This document shows, one piece after another, positions 34,016 to 38,359 of a stretch of DNA of 38,359 nucleotides (the first letter of the stretch is position 1; every line of letters starts with the position of its first letter). A model generated the notes under the pieces. It saw nothing but the letters and a program-made list of their open reading frames with translations. It ran no database searches and was not told the origin of the DNA. A program made the translations under genes and the position numbers. Origin of the DNA: Acidovorax sp. HMWF029 (GTDB lineage Bacteria; Pseudomonadota; Gammaproteobacteria; Burkholderiales; Burkholderiaceae_C); assembly GCF_003060895.1 (NCBI RefSeq), contig NZ_QAIH01000147.1, forward strand, positions 1-38,359, in the 5' to 3' direction.

Positions 34016-35053
34016 ATGAAACTGCGCACCTTCCTCACCTCGGCCGTGGCCGCTGCGGCCGCCCTGGCGTTCACTGCGCCCGCCGCCATCGCACAGACCA
34101 CCTACAAGAGCGAATACCGCATGTCGCTGGTGCTGGGCCCCGCGTTCCCCTGGGGCAAGGGCGGCGAGCTGTGGGCCAACAAGGTCCGCGAGCGCACCCA
34201 GGGCCGCATCAACATCAAGCTCTACCCAGGCGTCTCGCTGATCCAGGGCGACCAGACGCGCGAGTTCAGCGCGCTGCGCCAGGGTGTGATCGACATGGCC
34301 GTAGGCTCCACCATCAACTGGTCGCCCCAGGTCAAGCAGCTCAACCTGTTCTCACTGCCCTTCCTGTTCCCTGACTACGCCGCCGTGGACGCGGTGACGC
34401 AGGGCGACGTGGGCAAGAGCATCTTCGCCACGCTGGACAAGGCGGGGGTGGTGCCCCTGGCATGGGGCGAAAACGGCTACCGCGAAATCTCCAACTCCAA
34501 GAAAGCGATCAAGACCCCTGAAGACCTCAAGGGCCTGAAGATCCGTGTGGTGGGCTCGCCCCTGTTCCTGGACACTTTCACCGCCCTGGGCGCCAACCCC
34601 ACGCAAATGAGCTGGGCCGATGCACAGCCCGCCTTTGCCAGCGGCGCGGTGGACGGGCAAGAGAACCCGCTGTCCATCTTCACCGCCGCCAAGCTGCACA
34701 GCGTGGCACAAAAGCACATCACGCTGTGGGGCTACGTCAACGATCCGCTGATCTTTGTGGTGAACAAGGAGATCTGGAACAGCTGGACCCCGGCCGACCG
34801 TGAGATCGTCAAGCAAGCTGCCATCGACGCAGGCAAGGAAGAAATCGCCCTGGCCCGTAAAGGCGTGGTCGAGGCCGACAAGCCGCTGCTCAAGGACATC
34901 GCGGCGCTGGGCGTGACGGTGACGCAGCTCTCCCCTGCCGAACGCGCTGCCTTTGTAAAAGCCACGCGCCCCGTGTACGACAAGTGGAAGGGCCAGATCG
35001 GCGCCGACCTGGTGAACATGGCCGAGAAGGCGATTGCGGCGCGCAAGCAGTAA
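34016..35053 (+). CDS. TRAP transporter substrate-binding protein (DctP family)
   Basis: This 345-residue periplasmic protein has a signal peptide ending in AIAQ. DctP-fold conserved stretches are GGELWANKVRERTQGRINIKLYPG, SALRQGVIDMAVGST, LKGLKIRVVGSPLFLDTFTALGANPTQMSWADAQPAFASGAVDGQENPLS (with the binding-site Arg in KIRVVG) and WTPADREIVKQAA. It delivers the substrate to DctQM. A strong CAGGAGAC precedes the ATG. The ligand cannot be deduced. Confidence 0.94.
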   Translation: MKLRTFLTSAVAAAAALAFTAPAAIAQTTYKSEYRMSLVLGPAFPWGKGGELWANKVRERTQGRINIKLYPGVSLIQGDQTREFSALRQGVIDMAVGSTINWSPQVKQLNLFSLPFLFPDYAAVDAVTQGDVGKSIFATLDKAGVVPLAWGENGYREISNSKKAIKTPEDLKGLKIRVVGSPLFLDTFTALGANPTQMSWADAQPAFASGAVDGQENPLSIFTAAKLHSVAQKHITLWGYVNDPLIFVVNKEIWNSWTPADREIVKQAAIDAGKEEIALARKGVVEADKPLLKDIAALGVTVTQLSPAERAAFVKATRPVYDKWKGQIGADLVNMAEKAIAARKQ

Positions 35054-35081
35054 AAGAAAGCAAACGCCCGCTCACCCCGCA

Positions 35082-35099
35082 CCGTCAGGGATCTGACGG
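35082..35099 (+). terminator. hairpin after the TRAP operon
   Basis: CCGTCAG-GGAT-CTGACGG is a perfect 7-bp hairpin 28 nt after the dctP stop. It has no T-run of its own but is followed by a terminator formed by the family 1 repeat. Confidence 0.4.
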
Positions 35100-35100
35100 C

Positions 35101-35156
35101 GCTATACAAACAATAGCTGCCAGCGCTTATCCATCAGGCGCAGGCAGCTATTTTTT
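35101..35156. repeat. family 1 repeat acting as terminator and ending the MazG-like gene
   Basis: AATAGCTGCC (35112-35121) and GGCAGCTATT (35143-35152) form a perfect 10-bp stem followed by T residues to 35156, a good Rho-independent terminator for the plus-strand TRAP operon. On the minus strand the same bases give the last codons and the TAG stop (35150-35148) of the pyrophosphohydrolase gene. Confidence 0.8.
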
Positions 35157-35492
35157 CTTCAAATCGCCGCCCGGAACCGGGTGTTTGACCGCGTTCTTGC
35201 GCAGCTTGTTCTCCACCGCCTGGGCCAGGTCCACGCCCGCGTGGTCGGCAATCTGCAGCAGGTAGAGCAGCACATCGGCCACCTCGTCGGCGATGGGCTC
35301 TTTCAGCGCCGGGTCGCCTGCCACCGCCAGCGACTGCTCGGGCGTCATCCACTGGAAAATCTCGGCCAGCTCGGCTGCCTCCACCATCAGCGCCATCGAC
35401 AGATTTTTGGGCGTGTGGAACGGCTGCCAGTAGCGCTCGGCCGCAAAGGCGCGCAGCCGGGCTTGCAAGGCGTCGATATCGAGAGTGGACAT
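35148..35492 (-). CDS. MazG-like nucleotide pyrophosphohydrolase
   Basis: This 114-residue protein of the MazG/dCTPase-like (RS21-C6) family has the helical metal-binding motifs VEAAELAEIFQWM and DEVADVLLYLLQIAD, with the EExxE..ExxD pattern as E-A-A-E-L-A-E and D-E-V-A-D. It hydrolyses nucleoside triphosphates to monophosphates and pyrophosphate, probably house-cleaning. The ATG at 35492 is chosen over a TTG at 35495 because AGGAG precedes it. The C-terminus (DLKKK) is encoded within the adjacent repeat, so it is likely repeat-derived. Confidence 0.9.
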   Translation of the reverse strand: MSTLDIDALQARLRAFAAERYWQPFHTPKNLSMALMVEAAELAEIFQWMTPEQSLAVAGDPALKEPIADEVADVLLYLLQIADHAGVDLAQAVENKLRKNAVKHPVPGGDLKKK

Positions 35493-35506
35493 CAATACTC
35501 CTGATT

Positions 35507-35560
35507 TGATAGCTAAAAGCGCTTACCTATCGCGCGGAAACGGCCTTTTTTCTTCAAATT
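35507..35560. repeat. dispersed short palindromic repeat (family 1)
   Basis: TTTGATAGCTAAAAGCGCTT, CCTATCGCGCGGAAACGGCC and a T-run TTTTTTCTTC match the other family 1 copies. It ends against the dehydrogenase stop codon and may terminate transcription. Confidence 0.7.
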
Positions 35561-36493
35561 TCAGAGCGGCGACACCGGCGCCTCGCCTGCCAGGTGGCGG
35601 CGGGCGTTCTCCAGGAACCGATCCACCGACGCCTGCACAGCCTCGGGTGACCAGCCCGCCACATGGGGGGTGAGCACCACGTTGTCCAGGCCGATCAGCT
35701 CGGCCGGGGGCGCGGGCTCGCTCTCGTACACATCCAGCCCCGCAGCAGCGATGCGGCCTTCGCGCAGCGCGGCGGCCAGGGCGCCCGTGTCGATCACGCT
35801 GCCCCGGGCGATGTTGACGACCACGCCGCGCGGGCCCAGCGCGTTCAGCACGGCGGCGTTCACCAGGTGCTGCGTGCCCGCACCGCCGGGCGTGGCGACA
35901 ACGAGGAAATCCGCCCAGTCGGCCAGCGCAGTCACGTCAGCAAAGTAACGGTGGGGAACATCGGTACGTGCGCTGCGGTTGTGATAACCCACCTGCATAT
36001 CGAAGCCCAGCGCACGCTGCGCGATCTTCTTGCCGATAGTGCCCAGGCCCATGATGCCCAGGCGCTTGTGCGACACATTGGGCGGCAGCGGCAGCGCCGT
36101 GCGCCACACGCCCTGGCGCGTGAGCTGGTCCAGCCGGGGAATGCCACGCACGGCGGCAATCAGCAGGCCCAGGGCGTGGTCGGCCACGCAGTCGTCGTTG
36201 GTGCCCGCACCGGTTGCCACCACAATGCCGCGCGCCTTGGCATGCGCCACGGCGATGTTTTCGTAGCCCGCTCCCAGGGCGCAGACGAGGGTGATGTTCG
36301 GCAAGGCATCGAGCTGCGCGGCCGAGAGGCCCGTGGCGCCGATAGTCAGCACCACCGTGATGCGCGCGCCGTGCGCAGCGATGGCGGCTGCAGCCTGCGC
36401 AGCGTCGGGCGCGTAGACCAGCTCGAACGACTGCGCCATCTGGGCGCGGTGTTCTTCGGACAGGAACATGAGGGCTAGCAGGACAGGCTTCAT
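35561..36493 (-). CDS. D-2-hydroxyacid dehydrogenase family protein
   Basis: This 310-residue NAD(P)-dependent dehydrogenase of the D-2-hydroxyacid family reduces 2-oxoacids to 2-hydroxyacids or the reverse. Motifs: the Rossmann LGIMGLGTIGKKIAQRAL (GxGxxG), VNIARGSVIDTGALAAAL with the substrate Arg, GLDVYESEPAPPAEL with Glu, and LTPHVAGWS with the catalytic His. The ATG at 36493 begins the conserved MKPVLLALMF. The closest subgroup looks like glyoxylate/hydroxypyruvate or 2-ketogluconate reductases; the substrate is not certain. Confidence 0.9.
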   Translation of the reverse strand: MKPVLLALMFLSEEHRAQMAQSFELVYAPDAAQAAAAIAAHGARITVVLTIGATGLSAAQLDALPNITLVCALGAGYENIAVAHAKARGIVVATGAGTNDDCVADHALGLLIAAVRGIPRLDQLTRQGVWRTALPLPPNVSHKRLGIMGLGTIGKKIAQRALGFDMQVGYHNRSARTDVPHRYFADVTALADWADFLVVATPGGAGTQHLVNAAVLNALGPRGVVVNIARGSVIDTGALAAALREGRIAAAGLDVYESEPAPPAELIGLDNVVLTPHVAGWSPEAVQASVDRFLENARRHLAGEAPVSPL

Positions 36494-36539
36494 GGGGACG
36501 GAGATTGCAAAAAAGTGAAAGGATGCAAGGATGTTGGGA

Positions 36540-38359
36540 TCAGGCCGATGGGTCGCTTTGCTGGAGTGACCACATGCTGGCGTAGCGGCCATTGAGGGCC
36601 AGCAGCTGCGCGTGCGTGCCGCGTTCGATGATGCGGCCCGCGTCCATGACCAGGATCTCGTGTGCATCCACCACCGTGGACAGGCGGTGCGCAATCACCA
36701 GCGTGGTCTTGTTCTGCGCCACGCCCTGCAGCTCGGCCTGGATGGCGCGCTCGTTGGCCGAATCCAGCGCGCTGGTGGCCTCGTCAAAGATCAGGATGGG
36801 CGGGTTCTTGAGCAGGGTGCGCGCAATCGCCACGCGCTGCTTTTCACCGCCCGAGAGCTTGAGCCCCCGCTCGCCCACTTGTGTCGCGTAGCCCTTGGGC
36901 GTGCTCGCGATGAAGTCGTGGATGCGCGCGGCGCGGGCGGCGGCTTCGATCTCATCCTGGCTGGCGCCCGGGCGGCCATAGGCGATGTTGTAGGCCACGG
37001 TGTCGTTGAACAGCACGGTGTCCTGCGGCACGATGCCAATCGCCTGGCGCACGCTGGCCTGCGTCACGCTGCGGATCTCTTGCCCGGCAATGGTGATGCG
37101 GCCCTGCTGGATGTCGTAGAAGCGAAACAGCAGCCGCGCGAGTGTGCTCTTGCCCGATCCCGAGGGCCCCACCACCGCCACGGTTTTGCCCGCCGGGATC
37201 TCGAAGCTGATGCCGTGCAAGATGGTGCGCCCGCCTGTGCTGGTGACGCCGGGGTCGTAGGCAAACACCACGTCCTCAAAGCGCACGGTGGGCTGGCCGA
37301 GCCCCGCCAGCGGCTGGGCGCCGGGGGCATCGGCCACCTCACGCTCCTTGTCCATCAGCGTGAACATCTTGTCCAGGTCGGTCAGGCTCTGCTTGATCTC
37401 GCGGTAGATCACGCCCAAAAAGTTGAGCGGGATGTAGAGCTGGATCATGAAGGCGTTGACCATGACGAGGTCGCCCAGCGTCATGCGGCCATCCACCACA
37501 CCCTGCGTGGCGCGCCAGAGCATGGCCACCAAACCCACTGCAATGATGAGCTGCTGGCCGGTGTTGAGCATCGACAGCGTGGTCTGGCTCTTGAGCCGCG
37601 CGCGGCGCAGGCGCTCCAGGCTTTCGTCGTAGCGCCGGGCCTCGAAGCCTTCGTTGTTGAAGTACTTCACCGTCTCGTAGTTGAGCAGCGAATCCACGGC
37701 CTTGGAATGCGCGGCCGAGTCGAACTCGTTGGCCTCTCGGCGGAACTGGGTGCGCCACTCGGTCACCAGCACGGTGAAGAGGATGTACAGCGCCAGTGCT
37801 GCCAGCGTGATCCACGCGAACCAGGCGTCGAACTTGATGGCCAGCACCGACAGCACCAGCACCACCTCCACCAGCGTGGCGACCACGTTGAACAGCGTGA
37901 AAGAGATCAGCGACTCGATGCCGCGCACGCCGCGCTCGATATCGCGGGTCATGCCGCCGGTCTGGCGCTCCAGGTGAAAACGCAGGCTGAGCGCGTGCAG
38001 GTGCTCAAAGGTCTGCAGTGCAATCGAGCGGGCTGCGCCCTGCGTGGCCTTGGCAAACACCAGCTCGCGCAGCTCGGTGAACAGCGAGGTGGACAGCCGC
38101 AGCGCGCCATAGGCCACCAGCAGCCCCACGGGCACCACCAGCAGCGCGGCAGGGTCGCCAGGCTTGAAACTCATGGCGTCCACCAGCGTCTTGAGCAGGA
38201 TAGGCACGCCCACGTTAGCGAACTTGGCCCCGATCATGAAAACAATGGCGGCGATCACGCGCCACTTGTATTGCCACAGGTAGGGCAGCAGCCGGTGCAA
38301 GGTGGCCCAGTCCGACTGGACCGGCGCAGGCGCGGCGACCGTACCACTGGCAGTGGCAC
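36540..38359 (-). CDS. Atm1-type ABC exporter half-transporter, 5'-truncated
   Basis: This is a fused membrane-ATPase half-transporter of the Atm1/HMT1 group, which acts as a homodimer. The frame runs to the right edge, so the N-terminus is missing; a TTG at 38300 is not the true start. The membrane domain (about 20-310 of the visible protein) includes the conserved YFNNEGFE and VKYFNNE region seen in Atm1 homologues. The ATPase follows with Walker [26 protein letters not shown] and LIFDEATSALD. Homologues export glutathione-linked or metal-related compounds. Confidence 0.93.
   Translation of the reverse strand, partial: ATASGTVAAPAPVQSDWATLHRLLPYLWQYKWRVIAAIVFMIGAKFANVGVPILLKTLVDAMSFKPGDPAALLVVPVGLLVAYGALRLSTSLFTELRELVFAKATQGAARSIALQTFEHLHALSLRFHLERQTGGMTRDIERGVRGIESLISFTLFNVVATLVEVVLVLSVLAIKFDAWFAWITLAALALYILFTVLVTEWRTQFRREANEFDSAAHSKAVDSLLNYETVKYFNNEGFEARRYDESLERLRRARLKSQTTLSMLNTGQQLIIAVGLVAMLWRATQGVVDGRMTLGDLVMVNAFMIQLYIPLNFLGVIYREIKQSLTDLDKMFTLMDKEREVADAPGAQPLAGLGQPTVRFEDVVFAYDPGVTSTGGRTILHGISFEIPAGKTVAVVGPSGSGKSTLARLLFRFYDIQQGRITIAGQEIRSVTQASVRQAIGIVPQDTVLFNDTVAYNIAYGRPGASQDEIEAAARAARIHDFIASTPKGYATQVGERGLKLSGGEKQRVAIARTLLKNPPILIFDEATSALDSANERAIQAELQGVAQNKTTLVIAHRLSTVVDAHEILVMDAGRIIERGTHAQLLALNGRYASMWSLQQSDPSA

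Noticed and set aside
36540-38300. TTG at 38300 as the true start of the ABC exporter
   Set aside because: The frame is open with plausible protein sequence up to the window edge, so the N-terminus lies outside.

Overview
The window looks like chromosomal DNA of a Comamonadaceae betaproteobacterium, most likely Acidovorax or a close relative. This rests on the high GC content, the gene families present (a Bug/tctC-type binding protein, DUF3025, a GltI-rich glutamate/aspartate ABC transporter), a betaproteobacterial type A RNase P RNA, and dispersed short palindromic repeats of the kind I associate with this family. No phage, integrase or intact insertion sequence was seen. The species call is inference.

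Layout. Positions 1-4056 hold a truncated metallo-beta-lactamase-fold hydrolase, an S4-domain pseudouridine-synthase-like protein that lacks the catalytic aspartate, and a DUF898 membrane protein paired with an M48 peptidase. RNase P RNA (rnpB, minus strand, about 4126-4575) follows, tightly joined to rtcR. Positions 4584-12186 form the most interesting part, a complete RNA-repair locus. RtcR (CARF sensor plus sigma-54 activator) is divergent from a sigma-54 promoter at 6349-6365. That promoter should drive an unusually long leader of about 557 nt, followed by an SPFH/slipin-like protein, an unrecognised 246-residue protein, RtcB ligase, an RlaP-type nucleotidyltransferase and RtcA cyclase. 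The leader carries two tandem tRNA-like structures whose anticodon loops are replaced by GCAA tetraloops. The first has an encoded ACCA end, and more GNRA-capped hairpins follow.

Positions 12319-25306 are mostly housekeeping: cysteine synthase, a COG2509-type flavoprotein, a secreted M20 amidohydrolase divergent from a GlxA-type regulator, two MITE-like palindromic elements, a chemoreceptor, HtpX, DUF3025/PyrC, and an M20 peptidase with a Bug binding protein. The last pair is divergent from an RpiR regulator across a perfect inverted repeat. Positions 26577-31905 hold a glutamate/aspartate-type ABC operon with two GltI paralogues and a HypT-like LysR regulator. Positions 32137-35053 hold a TRAP transporter. 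A MazG-like pyrophosphohydrolase, a D-2-hydroxyacid dehydrogenase and a truncated Atm1-type ABC exporter finish the window.

How the RNA-repair genes likely work together: damaged RNA ends (2',3'-cyclic phosphate) are sensed through the RtcR CARF domain. Sigma-54 transcription then supplies RtcB to seal broken RNAs, RtcA to cyclise 3' phosphates and RlaP to modify or extend ends. The slipin-like and unknown proteins have no assigned role. The leader may act as a tRNA mimic for feedback, processing or decoy. Those roles are inference.
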